This document shows, piece after piece, positions 23,294 to 32,246 of a stretch of 33,630 nt of DNA. The stretch's first letter is position 1; each line of letters begins with the position of its first letter. Under the pieces are notes generated by a model, which saw only the letters and a program-made list of their open reading frames with translations, did no database searches and was not told where the DNA came from. A program made the position numbers and the translations under genes. The stretch spans positions 1-33,630 of the forward strand of contig JAEWGA010000052.1 in the NCBI GenBank assembly GCA_023388555.1, in the 5' to 3' direction. The DNA is from Bacteroidota bacterium (GTDB lineage: Bacteria > Bacteroidota > Bacteroidia > Bacteroidales > Porphyromonadaceae).

Positions 23294-24889
23294 ATGAACA
23301 GATTACTCGTACCCATAGTAGTTTTACTAACGATGTGTCAGCCAACCGCAGTAGAGGCTCAATTGCCTCGCCTGTTGGTGCTACTCACGGTGGAAGAGTT
23401 GCAGTCCGACCTATTGGAGGAGTTACGCCCCCATTTGTCGGCCGAAGGACTGTCGGTACTACTGGATAAAGGAACAGTATACCCTAATACCTGCAACCCC
23501 CTACTCCACCCCAACCGCACCAGTTCTGCGGCTATGATACAAACCGGTACCTTGCCTTTATACAACGGAGTAGTGGGGAGCAAAACCTACCAACGTACCA
23601 AAGAAGGGCGCGTGGTTGGGCACAAATCCGTATTTACGGACGACGCCTTCATAGGCTTTTCCACAACCGATAGGCGTTCGCCCCGCGCATTAACAGCCCC
23701 CACAATAGGAGACCAGCTTAAAGAAGCCTCGGGCGGAAGCGCTATTGTAGCAAGCCTTGCCCCCAACAGCGAAGAAGCTCTTATTGGAGGAGGGCATAGC
23801 GCCGACTTTGTGCTATGGCTGGACGACTACAACGCCAAATGGGTTTCTTCCACCTATTACAAAAACAGCTACCCCTGGTACGTTACAAAAAGCAACGACC
23901 AAGCAACAAGCCCCGCACAAAGTTATAGCACCCAAAAGTGGACGCCCCTACACCCGGCAACCTCGCCCAAGTACAACACCCTGCCCTATATAAACATGCC
24001 TAACGGAGGCTTTACCCACTCCTTTAGTAAAGGCGCAACGGGCATAGCCCAGTACAAAACATCGGGCTTAGTAAACGAGGCGGTGGCCAATATGGCATGC
24101 CAACTAATTCAGCAAAGCAACATAGGTGCCGACGCTACCCCCGACCTACTAAACATACACCTATATGCCGGCAACTATATAGAAGACAGCCAAACACTTA
24201 CCCCCCAACTGGTAGACACTTACTACCGGCTGGACAAAGCTATAGGGCAAATACTAAAGTGCGTGCAACGCAAAGTTGGCCCCAAGGGGGCTGTTGTGGC
24301 TTTGGTAGGAACAGCGCATGCCAAAACATACTACAACAGTGGTAACCCATTAGGATACTTTTACCTAAACCGCTGCAAAGCACTGCTTAACATGTACCTA
24401 ATGGCCAAATATGGCCAACAAAACTGGGTGCAGGAAATAACCGAAGATGGCCAAATTTACCTGGACCGCCAACTTATAAAAAAAGCCGGAATAGCCCTGA
24501 ACAACATACAGGACGACGTGGCAAACTTTATGCTGGAGTTTAGCGGTATAACTACAGCTGTGGCCGACTACAAACTTCGGGAACGGGCATTCGATGCAGA
24601 GCTATCGGCAAGCTACCTCTCCTGCCTTAGCAAAAACACACATACACACAGAGGCGATGTACTGTTCGATATTCACCCAGGCTGGCGCATTGGCCCAGAT
24701 GAATCCAAAACCACCAGCCCCTCGTTACAATACACCCAACAAGCTGTAACATCGCCATTCATAGTTTGGCACCCTACAGCCTCGAAAGGAGAAAGCATAC
24801 CTTCTCCCCAAAGCATCCTTAGCATAGCCCCCCACTTATGCCATATACTAAGGATACGCCCCCCAACACCAGTGACCACTCACCCCTAA
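23294..24889 (+). CDS. Alkaline phosphatase-like exported protein with apparently degenerate metal site
   Basis: 531 residues, signal peptide at 1-22 (VPIVVLLTMCQPTAVEA). The frame follows the type I phosphodiesterase/PafA-like fold: LVLLTVEELQSDLLEEL where active members have a D in 'VDQ', TVYPNTCNPLLHPNRTSSAAMIQTGT where the Thr/Ser nucleophile segment lies, NGVVGSKTY, then VALVGTAHAKTYYN where active enzymes have 'TADHG', and the end PSPQSILSIAPHLCHILRIRPP. The Asp of the first motif is replaced by Glu and the DH metal pair is missing, so phosphatase activity is doubtful. From memory, a similar degenerate group exists in Bacteroides, so this may be a conserved non-phosphatase role. It lies 38 bp after the DUF4105 gene and 59 bp before secA. 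Confidence 0.8.
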   Translation: MNRLLVPIVVLLTMCQPTAVEAQLPRLLVLLTVEELQSDLLEELRPHLSAEGLSVLLDKGTVYPNTCNPLLHPNRTSSAAMIQTGTLPLYNGVVGSKTYQRTKEGRVVGHKSVFTDDAFIGFSTTDRRSPRALTAPTIGDQLKEASGGSAIVASLAPNSEEALIGGGHSADFVLWLDDYNAKWVSSTYYKNSYPWYVTKSNDQATSPAQSYSTQKWTPLHPATSPKYNTLPYINMPNGGFTHSFSKGATGIAQYKTSGLVNEAVANMACQLIQQSNIGADATPDLLNIHLYAGNYIEDSQTLTPQLVDTYYRLDKAIGQILKCVQRKVGPKGAVVALVGTAHAKTYYNSGNPLGYFYLNRCKALLNMYLMAKYGQQNWVQEITEDGQIYLDRQLIKKAGIALNNIQDDVANFMLEFSGITTAVADYKLRERAFDAELSASYLSCLSKNTHTHRGDVLFDIHPGWRIGPDESKTTSPSLQYTQQAVTSPFIVWHPTASKGESIPSPQSILSIAPHLCHILRIRPPTPVTTHP

Positions 24890-24948
24890 ACCATTACCCC
24901 TTTTCTTATTTTCCCCCTTTGTAAACAGATAACACTACTCATAACCAT

Positions 24949-27900
24949 ATGGGAATAAATAGCCTGTTAGCCAAGCTATTTGGCAACAAATCGCAACGAG
25001 ACCTAAAAGAAATAACTCCTTACGTAGAGCGCATTAAGGAGGCTCATAACAAAATAGCAACTCACTCCAACGATGAACTGCGTGCCATTACGCAACGTTT
25101 ACGGCAAGAGATACAGGAGGGTGTGGCTACCGAGCGCCAAGAAATACAACAACTAAAAAACACTGTTCAAACTCTTGAACTGAAAGAGCGCGAAGCCGTT
25201 TGGGCAAAAATAGACAAACTGGAAGAAACCATCATGGACAAAATGGAAGAGAAGCTGGAAGAAATCCTGCCTCAGGCCTTTGCCGTGATGAAAGAAACCG
25301 CCACCCGATTCGCTAACAACGAAATTGTGGAAGTTACCGCAAACGACTTCGACCGAGACCTTGCCGTAACACACGACTTCGTGGAAATAGCCGGCGACAA
25401 AGCACTATACCGCAACCACTGGAAAGCTGGTGGCAACGAAATAACGTGGGATATGATTCACTACGACGTTCAGCTTTTTGGCGGCGTGGTTTTGCACAAA
25501 GGAAAAATTGCCGAAATGGCCACAGGTGAAGGTAAAACCTTAGTGGCAACCCTACCCGTATTCCTAAACGCACTAACAGGAAATGGAGTACACGTTGTAA
25601 CGGTGAACGACTACCTTTCAAAACGCGACTCGGAATGGATGGGACCGCTGTACATGTTCCACGGGTTATCGGTAGACTGCATCGACAAACACGAACCCAA
25701 CTCGGCAGAACGTAAAAAAGCCTACAACTGCGACATAACCTTTGGTACAAACAATGAGTTCGGTTTCGACTACCTGCGCGACAACATGGCACGAACACCT
25801 GCCGACCTCGTACAGCGCAAACACAACTTCGCCATTGTGGACGAAGTGGACTCCGTACTCATCGACGATGCTCGGACACCTCTAATTATATCGGGGCCCA
25901 TAGAAAATGCTGGCGACCAACTGTTTGAAGCCTACAGAGCTAACGTTGAACTCGTGGTAAACGCCCAACGTACTTTAGCCACCAAACTCCTAACAGAAGC
26001 CAAACAGAAAATAGGTTCGGCCGATAAAAAAACACAAGAAGAAGGCTTCCTCCTCCTGTACAGGTGCTTCAAAGCGTTGCCTAAAAACAAAGCCCTCATA
26101 AAATACCTGAGCGAAGAGGGAATAAAAGCGCAAATGCTAAAAACCGAAGCCTACTACATGCAGGATAACAACCGTAATATGCATATAGTTACGGACCCGC
26201 TCTACTTCGTGATAGACGAAAAGAACAACCAAATAGAACTAACCGATAAAGGTATCGACCTGCTAACAGGAAAAACAGACGACCCCAAGTTCTTCGTATT
26301 ACCCGACATCACCTCCGAACTCTCGGCTCTCGAAAACGAAAACCTAACACCCGAAGAAAAAAGGCAACGAAAGGACGACCTGCTGGCCAACTACTCCATT
26401 AAAAGCGAACGCGTACATACCATACACCAGCTACTAAAAGCATACACACTCTTTGAAAAAGACGACCAGTATGTGGTGATGGACAATAAAGTACTTATTG
26501 TAGACGAACAAACAGGACGTATCATGGACGGCCGACGCTACTCCGATGGCTTACACCAAGCTATTGAAGCCAAGGAACACGTGCATGTTGAAGCTGCCTC
26601 CCAAACAAAAGCAACCATTACATTGCAAAACTACTTCCGGATGTACCACAAACTTTCTGGTATGACAGGTACTGCCGAAACGGAAGCTAAGGAGTTTTGG
26701 GACATTTACAAGCTGGACGTTGTTGTTATTCCAACCAACAAACCCATAGCTCGCGTGGATGAAAACGACCGCATTTACAAAACTGCCCGAGCTAAATATG
26801 CTGCGGTTATTGATGAAATAGAAAAACTTATTCAGCAAGGGCGTCCAGTCCTGGTGGGTACAACATCGGTGGAAATATCGGAGCTCCTTAGCCGTATGCT
26901 TTCCATGCGAAAAATACCGCACAACGTACTCAATGCTAAACTACACCAAAAAGAAGCGGAAATAGTAGCACAGGCCGGACAAAAAGGCACAGTAACTATT
27001 GCCACCAACATGGCTGGTCGTGGTACGGACATCAAACTATCGGCCGAGGTTAAAGCCGCCGGTGGTTTGGCTATCATTGGTACCGAACGCCACGAGTCGC
27101 GACGCGTGGACCGCCAGCTTCGTGGGCGTGCAGGGCGCCAGGGAGACCCTGGGTCGTCCGTATTCTTTGTTTCCTTGGAAGATAGGCTAATGCGTTTGTT
27201 CGGATCGGAACGAATTGCAAGCATGTTGGATAAGCTCGGCTTTAAAGAAGAGGACATGCTGGAAGGAAGCCGCCTCTCCAAGTCGGTAGAAACGGCCCAA
27301 AAGAAAGTTGAAGAAAACAACTTTGGCATCCGTAAACACCTATTGGAATACGACGACGTAAAAAACGCACAACGTAAAGTTATTTACGGCCGCAGAAACC
27401 ACGCCTTAATAGGCGAGCGTATTGGTTTGGACGTAATGAACACCATTGTACAATGTGCCGAGCTAATAACCGAAGAAGGAAAGCGAACCGAGGACTTTGC
27501 CAAGTTTTCCCAAGAGGTATTCACAACTTTTGCCATAGAAGTACCCTACACGGAGGAAGAGTTTAAGCATAGCTCGGTAGAAGTACTAACAGAAAAACTG
27601 GTGGACGAAGCCACCGAGGCTCTTAAACGCCGTATGGAACGCATTGTAACCATTGCGGACCCTGTGCTACAATCCTTCTACCAACAACAATCCGCTGCTC
27701 AACAAATAGAACAGGTATACATCCCCGTTTCCGATGGCAAGTTAATGTACAACATAGCATGCAACCTAAAAGAAGCGGTGGAGAGCAACTCGAAGTCCGT
27801 ACCTGCAGCATTCCAAAAAACCATAATGCTCTACACCATTGATGAAGCGTGGGAAGAGCACCTAAGGGATATGGACGAGCTACAAAATGCCGTACGCAAT

Positions 27901-28293
27901 GCCTCCTACGAAAACAAAGACCCCCTTGTTATTTTTAAGGTTGAGGCCTTTGAACTATTCAAGGAGATGGTGGACCGCATGAACAAAAAAGCTACCTCCA
28001 TTATCATGCGTGGACACATACCTGTACAGCCTTCCGCCCCCGAAGAAGAAGAAAAGAAGGTGGAAGTACAAGAAAAGAGCAACGACCCCAGGCTAAACAA
28101 ACGCCCCAAATACAAAGAGCATAAGGATGACTACGAAGCAGCCCAAGAAGCTCGCTACGAAGCGGGCAAAGCGGCCAGCCAACAAGCGGAACCCTCGGCT
28201 CCTTATGTTGCACCACAGCGCATTAACCGTAACGACCCCTGCCCTTGCGGTAGCGGGAAAAAGTACAAAAACTGCCACGGTGCTAACCTTTAA
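24949..28293 (+). CDS. secA: Preprotein translocase ATPase SecA
   Basis: Motor that drives unfolded preproteins through SecYEG. 1114 residues, longer than E. coli SecA (901) as usual for Bacteroidota. Walker A is at 191-197 (ATGEGKT; about residue 102 in E. coli), the shift due to an extra charged coiled-coil insertion at about 60-110 and further sequence at 128-165. Other motifs: VNDYLSKRDSEWM, FGFDYLRDNM, VDEVDSVLIDDARTPLIISG, the SGMTGTAETE segment, VLVGTTSVEISE, NMAGRGTDIKL, ERHESRRVDRQLRGRAGRQG and, at the C-terminus, the zinc and SecB-binding tail NDPCPCGSGKKYKNCHG. Frame is intact throughout. Followed by a strong terminator. Confidence 0.98.
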   Translation: MGINSLLAKLFGNKSQRDLKEITPYVERIKEAHNKIATHSNDELRAITQRLRQEIQEGVATERQEIQQLKNTVQTLELKEREAVWAKIDKLEETIMDKMEEKLEEILPQAFAVMKETATRFANNEIVEVTANDFDRDLAVTHDFVEIAGDKALYRNHWKAGGNEITWDMIHYDVQLFGGVVLHKGKIAEMATGEGKTLVATLPVFLNALTGNGVHVVTVNDYLSKRDSEWMGPLYMFHGLSVDCIDKHEPNSAERKKAYNCDITFGTNNEFGFDYLRDNMARTPADLVQRKHNFAIVDEVDSVLIDDARTPLIISGPIENAGDQLFEAYRANVELVVNAQRTLATKLLTEAKQKIGSADKKTQEEGFLLLYRCFKALPKNKALIKYLSEEGIKAQMLKTEAYYMQDNNRNMHIVTDPLYFVIDEKNNQIELTDKGIDLLTGKTDDPKFFVLPDITSELSALENENLTPEEKRQRKDDLLANYSIKSERVHTIHQLLKAYTLFEKDDQYVVMDNKVLIVDEQTGRIMDGRRYSDGLHQAIEAKEHVHVEAASQTKATITLQNYFRMYHKLSGMTGTAETEAKEFWDIYKLDVVVIPTNKPIARVDENDRIYKTARAKYAAVIDEIEKLIQQGRPVLVGTTSVEISELLSRMLSMRKIPHNVLNAKLHQKEAEIVAQAGQKGTVTIATNMAGRGTDIKLSAEVKAAGGLAIIGTERHESRRVDRQLRGRAGRQGDPGSSVFFVSLEDRLMRLFGSERIASMLDKLGFKEEDMLEGSRLSKSVETAQKKVEENNFGIRKHLLEYDDVKNAQRKVIYGRRNHALIGERIGLDVMNTIVQCAELITEEGKRTEDFAKFSQEVFTTFAIEVPYTEEEFKHSSVEVLTEKLVDEATEALKRRMERIVTIADPVLQSFYQQQSAAQQIEQVYIPVSDGKLMYNIACNLKEAVESNSKSVPAAFQKTIMLYTIDEAWEEHLRDMDELQNAVRNASYENKDPLVIFKVEAFELFKEMVDRMNKKATSIIMRGHIPVQPSAPEEEEKKVEVQEKSNDPRLNKRPKYKEHKDDYEAAQEARYEAGKAASQQAEPSAPYVAPQRINRNDPCPCGSGKKYKNCHGANL

Positions 28294-28309
28294 TTAAAAC
28301 CATTTCACA

Positions 28310-28361
28310 AAAGAGAAAGGAATGCCCCCAGTTTTATTAGGGGGCTTTTTCCTTTCTCTTT
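28310..28361 (+). terminator. Compound intrinsic terminator after secA
   Basis: Inner stem GCCCCC/GGGGGC (28324-28329, 28340-28345) followed at once by TTTTT; an outer arm AAAGAGAAAGGA/TCCTTTCTCTTT (28310-28321, 28350-28361) encloses it. It lies 16 bp past the secA stop. Confidence 0.9.
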
Positions 28362-28384
28362 ATTATATCCTTTCCCTTACCACT

Positions 28385-29260
28385 ATGCTACAATCCATGA
28401 CAGGCTTCGGTAAAGCCACCGCACAAAACGATTTCTACAAAGTAACCGTAGAAACAAGGTCCGTTAATAGCAAGCAAGCCGACCTATCGGTTCGGATCCC
28501 GTCCGACATCCGAGCCATAGAAATGGACCTACGCCGAAAAGCTACACAAACATTATTACGCGGGAAAATAGACATCATAGTTTCGGTAGAACGCCAAAGC
28601 CAACAAGGCCGTGTACGCATAGACGCCGAGTTAGCCGAACATTACTGGAATGCCATCCAGGACCTAAGCCTTAAAACCGGAATAGATATGCCCCAGGACC
28701 CTATGCGCACGGTATTACTAATGCCACATGTGTTGGTAACAACCCCTACCGAGGACGAAGACCTGGAGCTAATGTCGTTAACCCACCGCGCCCTCGATGG
28801 CGCACTGCTGGCACACCAAGAATTCAGGATGCAAGAAGGCGAAGCACTGGAAAAGGCATTCGAGAAAAACATAAAAACCATACAAGACCTCCTTACACAG
28901 GTAGAACCCTACGAAAACGAACGCATAGAAACAGTCCGAAATAAACTAAAAGAAAGCCTGCAAAAGCTATCCGAGCTAAATATGGATAATGGCAGGCTGG
29001 AGCAGGAAATGATTTTTTATATTGAGAAGCTGGACGTAACAGAGGAAAAAAACAGGCTTCAAAACCACCTACAGTATTTCCTGGACACAATGCGATTGGA
29101 AACCGTACAAGGGCGAAAGTTGGGTTTTATAGCACAGGAAATAGGCCGCGAAATCAACACCTTAGGCTCAAAAGCCAACCATACGGAAATACAAAAGATT
29201 GTGGTACTCATGAAGGACCAATTAGAACAAATTAAAGAGCAAGTACTAAACATACTATGA
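28385..29260 (+). CDS. YicC/YloC family endoribonuclease
   Basis: 291 residues from the ATG at 28385, giving the family start MLQSMTGFGKA; a 21-residue upstream extension (from 28322) would lie inside the secA terminator and is rejected. Two conserved parts: the YicC N-terminal region (residues 1-155: VTVETRSVNSKQADLSVRIP, LRRKATQTLLRGKIDI, MPHVL) and the DUF1732 C-terminal region (190-291: RLEQEMIFYIEKLDVTEE, then NRLQNHLQYF and GRKLGFIAQEIGREINTLGS). E. coli YicC is reported as an endoribonuclease acting in small-RNA turnover. Its stop overlaps the gmk start by 4 bp (ATGA, 29257-29260). yicC-gmk adjacency is a common bacterial arrangement. Confidence 0.94.
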   Translation: MLQSMTGFGKATAQNDFYKVTVETRSVNSKQADLSVRIPSDIRAIEMDLRRKATQTLLRGKIDIIVSVERQSQQGRVRIDAELAEHYWNAIQDLSLKTGIDMPQDPMRTVLLMPHVLVTTPTEDEDLELMSLTHRALDGALLAHQEFRMQEGEALEKAFEKNIKTIQDLLTQVEPYENERIETVRNKLKESLQKLSELNMDNGRLEQEMIFYIEKLDVTEEKNRLQNHLQYFLDTMRLETVQGRKLGFIAQEIGREINTLGSKANHTEIQKIVVLMKDQLEQIKEQVLNIL

Positions 29261-29874
29261 CCCCAACAACATTGCACCCCGAATGGGGAAAAATAATAAT
29301 TTTCTCTGCCCCATCGGGGGCTGGAAAGTCCACGGTAATTAACCACTTGCTACAACGCGGGTTGCCTTTAAAATTCTCGGTATCGGCAACCTCCCGAGCA
29401 CCCAGAGGAGAAGAACAAAACGGGAAAGAGTACTATTTCCTAAACAAAGAAACCTTCCAACAAAAAATTGCCAATGGCGAATTCTTGGAATACGAAGAGG
29501 TATACCCTGGGTGCTACTACGGCACACTACGAGAAGAGGTTGAACAGAGGCTAAAAGCGGGGTCGCATGTAATACTGGATATAGATGTCCAAGGCGCCTT
29601 GCGGGTTAAACAAATCTACGCCAACCAAGCCCTAACCATTTTCATAGCCCCCCCCTCCATTTCCACTTTAGAAGAACGGCTACGTAACCGTAACACCGAT
29701 AGCCACGAAATGATACAAACACGCATACAAAAAGCAACGGAAGAGATAACGTATGCCAGTAGGTTCGACTATGTCATAGTGAACGACGACCTGGAGGAGG
29801 CCTGCGAGGAGGCCTACAACAAAATATGCTCTTTCCTGGGCCTTCAACCCTTAAACAGCGGCATGTGTGAATAA
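29257..29874 (+). CDS. gmk: Guanylate kinase
   Basis: Phosphorylates GMP to GDP with ATP. 205 residues. P-loop SAPSGAGKST at 17-26, then the GMP-binding segment SATSRAPRGEEQNGKEYYFL, FLEYEEVYPGCYYGT, the VILDIDVQGALRVKQ strand, IAPPSISTLEERLRNR and a C-terminal SRFDYVIVNDDLEEA. Length and order fit the family. Translationally coupled to yicC (4-bp overlap) and overlapping nadD by 8 bp at its 3' end. Confidence 0.96.
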   Translation: MTPTTLHPEWGKIIIFSAPSGAGKSTVINHLLQRGLPLKFSVSATSRAPRGEEQNGKEYYFLNKETFQQKIANGEFLEYEEVYPGCYYGTLREEVEQRLKAGSHVILDIDVQGALRVKQIYANQALTIFIAPPSISTLEERLRNRNTDSHEMIQTRIQKATEEITYASRFDYVIVNDDLEEACEEAYNKICSFLGLQPLNSGMCE

Positions 29875-30505
29875 CAACAAGAGCCATAACCGCAATGTAA
29901 TACTCTTTTTTGGGTCCTTCAACCCAATGCACATAGGCCACCTATGCCTATGCAACTACATTGCAGAAACATTCCGCCAACACGAGGTGTGGGTGGTACT
30001 TACGGCCGATAACCCCTTCAAACAAGCAGAACATAAACTACCCACCCCAGTACGGCAAAAATGGATACAGCACCTTTTGCAAAGCTATCCAAGCCTACAT
30101 TTGTGCTTAGAAGAGCTAAGCCTGCCCCACCCCCATTATACCTACCGCACACTGGAGCACCTACAACAAACACACCTAAACTGCAACTTCTCGCTACTAA
30201 TAGGTACCGATAATTTAATAGCCCTACCACAATGGAAAAACGGCGACAAGCTAATCCAGCAATACACCTTTTTTGTATACCCTCGCCCAGGCTACAACAC
30301 CCCAGAATGGGCTTTGGGGGCAAAGAATATACACCTAATTGATGCCCCCGTAATGGAGGTTTCCTCCACAATGTTACGCCATAGCATTAAGCAAGGAGCT
30401 AACCTCCCCTACTTCCTGCATAGTGCCGAAAACAACCCTGCCTATCAACAACTTTTGGAAGAAATACGAAAACTCCCTCTCCCCCAAGATGCACACTCTG
30501 AATAG
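29867..30505 (+). CDS. nadD: Nicotinate-nucleotide adenylyltransferase NadD
   Basis: Converts nicotinic acid mononucleotide and ATP to deamido-NAD in NAD synthesis. 212 residues. The nucleotidyltransferase signature GSFNPMHIGH is at 16-25 (GxFxPxHxGH), IGTDN at 112-116 with the following LPQWKN, and the ATP-binding SSTMLR at 166-171 (family ISSTxIR). The start is GTG at 29867, inside the last codons of gmk; no ATG in this frame precedes the signature, so a GTG start is needed. Last member of the yicC-gmk-nadD operon. Confidence 0.94.
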   Translation: MNNNKSHNRNVILFFGSFNPMHIGHLCLCNYIAETFRQHEVWVVLTADNPFKQAEHKLPTPVRQKWIQHLLQSYPSLHLCLEELSLPHPHYTYRTLEHLQQTHLNCNFSLLIGTDNLIALPQWKNGDKLIQQYTFFVYPRPGYNTPEWALGAKNIHLIDAPVMEVSSTMLRHSIKQGANLPYFLHSAENNPAYQQLLEEIRKLPLPQDAHSE

Positions 30506-30520
30506 CTTTGTGTATCTTTG
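30503..30520 (+). promoter_or_regulatory. Tandem -7 promoter elements for fabI
   Basis: TAGCTTTG (30503-30510, overlapping the nadD stop) and TATCTTTG (30513-30520), both perfect TAnnTTTG matches. The second lies 46 bp before the fabI ATG. No convincing -33 box. Confidence 0.5.
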
Positions 30521-30566
30521 TAACCTAAACTAAGTTCTCTATTTATCATAAAAACAAATACATATC

Positions 30567-31400
30567 ATGTCCTACGGATTACTTAAAGGCAAACGAGGTA
30601 TTATTTTTGGCCCTCTAAACGACCAATCCATAGCCTGGAAGGTTGCTCTACGGGCTGTGGAAGAAGGCGCTACCATAACGCTATCCAACACCCCCGTAGC
30701 AGTACGCATGGGAACAATCGACGAGTTGGCAGCCCAAACCCACGCACAAATTATTCCAGCCGATGCCACCAATGTGGACGACTTAAAAGAAGTGTTTCGT
30801 AAGAGCATGGAAGTGCTTGGTGGCCCAATAGATTTTGTGTTACACTCCATTGGCATGAGCCCCAATGTCCGTAAACATCGCACTTACGACAACCTGGACT
30901 ACAAGATGTACGAAAAAACATTGGACATATCGGCCATCTCCTTCCACAAAATGCTCCAAGTCGCAAAGGAAATGGACGCTATTGCCAAAGGAGGATCCGT
31001 TTTAGCACTCACCTACATTGCGGCCCAACGCACATTCTGCGGATACAACGACATGGCCGATGCTAAAAGCCTCTTAGAGTCCATTGCACGCAGCTTTGGC
31101 TTGGTTTATGGAAAAGAAAAAGGGGTACGCATCAATACCATTTCACAATCCCCAACCCCAACAACAGCTGGCAGCGGAGTAGAAGGTATGTACAACTTAC
31201 GCCACTTCGCCCATAAAATTTCGCCATTAGGCAATGCCAGTGCCGATGAATGTGCCGACTACTGCGTGGTTATGTTTTCCGACCTCACCCGAAAGGTAAC
31301 CATGCAAAATCTTTTCCACGATGGAGGATTCTCCACAACCGGAATGAGCACAGAGGCCATAGAGCAATACTTAAAAGGTGGGCTGGACGATATAGACTAA
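30567..31400 (+). CDS. fabI: Enoyl-[acyl-carrier-protein] reductase FabI
   Basis: NADH-dependent reductase for the last step of each fatty-acid elongation cycle. 277 residues, short-chain dehydrogenase fold of FabI type: start YGLLKGKRGIIFGPLNDQSIAW with the S21-I-A cofactor motif, LHSIGMSPN at 92-100, ISAISFHKML, and the catalytic pair Y160-x6-K167 (YNDMADAK). RINTISQSPTPTTAG and the C-terminal FHDGGFSTTGM follow. All expected active residues are present. It has its own -7 boxes after nadD. The next 588 bp hold no gene, and base composition changes after it. Confidence 0.96.
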   Translation: MSYGLLKGKRGIIFGPLNDQSIAWKVALRAVEEGATITLSNTPVAVRMGTIDELAAQTHAQIIPADATNVDDLKEVFRKSMEVLGGPIDFVLHSIGMSPNVRKHRTYDNLDYKMYEKTLDISAISFHKMLQVAKEMDAIAKGGSVLALTYIAAQRTFCGYNDMADAKSLLESIARSFGLVYGKEKGVRINTISQSPTPTTAGSGVEGMYNLRHFAHKISPLGNASADECADYCVVMFSDLTRKVTMQNLFHDGGFSTTGMSTEAIEQYLKGGLDDID

Positions 31401-31412
31401 CCTCACCAAACA

Positions 31413-31522
31413 AAAAAAGAGCGGGTGTATCAAAATTCTGCCCCTTACCTAAGCGGAAGATATTATATGTATGAAACAAAGAGGGCGTATCAAAATCGAG
31501 ATATTTGGTACGCCCACTTTTT
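31413..31522. repeat. Intergenic repeat cluster (two direct copies and one inverted)
   Basis: A unit of roughly AAAGAGGGYGTATCAAAAT occurs at 31413-31437 and 31474-31497, offset by exactly 60 bp, and again in reverse at 31500-31522 (AAAAAGTGGGCGTACC when read on the minus strand). Units 2 and 3 form a hairpin (see the terminator entry). This looks like a family of dispersed intergenic repeats; only a genome-wide search could tell. Confidence 0.55.
31478..31520. terminator. Terminator-like hairpin downstream of fabI
   Basis: 12-bp stem with one mismatch (31478-31489 with 31509-31520; GGGCGTA/TACGCCC core), 19-nt loop, ending in TTTTTGTT on the plus strand and TCTTTGTTTC on the minus strand. 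It lies 77 bp past the fabI stop and is built from two inverted copies of the local repeat. Confidence 0.6.
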
Positions 31523-31988
31523 GTTCCCCTACCCCTACAACAATACAACATCCCCTTATGGGGATATATAAATAGGAAAATATGTGGATAAAGCGTGATA
31601 CAATACTGGAACACCTATTCCCAATTCTCGCCCCAATTTTGTGGTAGTATTACTTATCCAACAAGCCCACAAACATTAAAATCAGGACCATTTTATTGTA
31701 GTATTCAAACTCCCTCAAAAAAATGGACAAAGGAATCTACACTATATATATTTCAGCCCCTGCAAAAGACTTAGCACTTACACAAAAGATGTATTAAACT
31801 AAATTTGCTCATACCAATAAATATGTTTTTCTTTGCATTGTAAATGCCTTGGTATTTTCTTTCCAGCGTACTAACGTTTTCAAATATGACTATTTTTGAA
31901 AGAGACTGAAATTCCAAGAGTATAACTGGTTACTACTCCAATATAAACACTATAATAGTATATTTACCAAACTCTAAAAACTAAACCT
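31523..31988. other. AT-rich region upstream of the peptide cassette
   Basis: No convincing gene. A 6-bp hairpin ATCCCC/GGGGAT sits at 31550-31565. Perfect -7 box TAAATTTG at 31800-31807, and a near-match TATATTTA at 31959-31966, 22 bp before the peptide ATG; either could start the cassette transcript. A short inverted repeat TTTCAAA/TTTGAAA (31878-31884, 31895-31901) lies between them and could be an operator. A 24-codon frame at 31723-31797 exists but has no support. Confidence 0.4.
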
Positions 31989-32183
31989 ATGAAGAAGACG
32001 TTAACATCCGAAATTGAGTTTTCTGTAGTACAACAGATGAAAGAAAACGAAATGAGAGTACTTATAGGGGGAAAAGGCAACCCTACCAATCTTGTTAGGA
32101 TTATATTAGATCTGATAGGCGGAGGAGGTGGTGAATCCAATGGCAACTGTGGTTGTAATGGGAATTGCCCCTCTTGTAAGTAA
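31989..32183 (+). CDS. Cys-rich peptide with double-Gly leader, predicted RiPP precursor
   Basis: 64 residues. Residues 1-28 look like a leader: basic start MKKTL, then acidic and amphipathic (SEIEFSVVQQMKENEMRVLIGG) ending in Gly27-Gly28, the form of leader recognised by Bacteroidales radical SAM maturases and cut by C39-type peptidases. The rest, KGNPTNLVRIILDLI then a run of five Gly and ESNGNCGCNGNCPSCK, has a hydrophobic helix-like stretch and four Cys packed in the last 11 residues (C54, C56, C60, C63). No signal peptide. A maturase gene begins 42-63 bp downstream on the same strand. The modification is unknown; Cys thioether bridges are plausible. A non-RiPP metal-binding mini-protein is the alternative. 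Base composition is more AT-rich than the core genes. Confidence 0.75.
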   Translation: MKKTLTSEIEFSVVQQMKENEMRVLIGGKGNPTNLVRIILDLIGGGGGESNGNCGCNGNCPSCK

Positions 32184-32199
32184 CCCCAAATAGACTTCC

Positions 32200-32233
32200 T
32201 TTTTCATAGGTGGGCAATCCCACCTATGAAAAA
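32200..32233 (+). promoter_or_regulatory. Perfect 15-bp intercistronic hairpin
   Basis: TTTTTCATAGGTGGG (32200-32214) pairs perfectly with 32219-32233 around a 4-nt loop (CAAT). It is 16 bp past the peptide stop. There is no U-run after the stem (only TTT), so it is not a typical terminator; mRNA stabilisation or partial attenuation is more likely. It contains the ATG at 32226, which would be hidden in the stem. Confidence 0.8.
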
Positions 32234-32246
32234 TTTCACACACACC

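Noticed and set aside
26551..27329. Leftward frames of 123 and 165 codons within secA
   Set aside because: Antisense shadows of the intact secA frame.
28322..28384. Longer start for the YicC-family gene
   Set aside because: The extra residues are encoded by the secA terminator hairpin; the family starts at MLQSMTGFGKA.
31285..31614. 109-codon leftward frame downstream of fabI
   Set aside because: Overlaps the fabI 3' end in antisense and its middle is just the translated intergenic repeat (FDTPSLF / FDTPALF).
31723..31797. 24-codon frame MDKGIYTIYISAPAKDLALT... as a second precursor peptide
   Set aside because: No leader Gly-Gly, no Cys, no good upstream signal; length expected by chance in AT-rich DNA.
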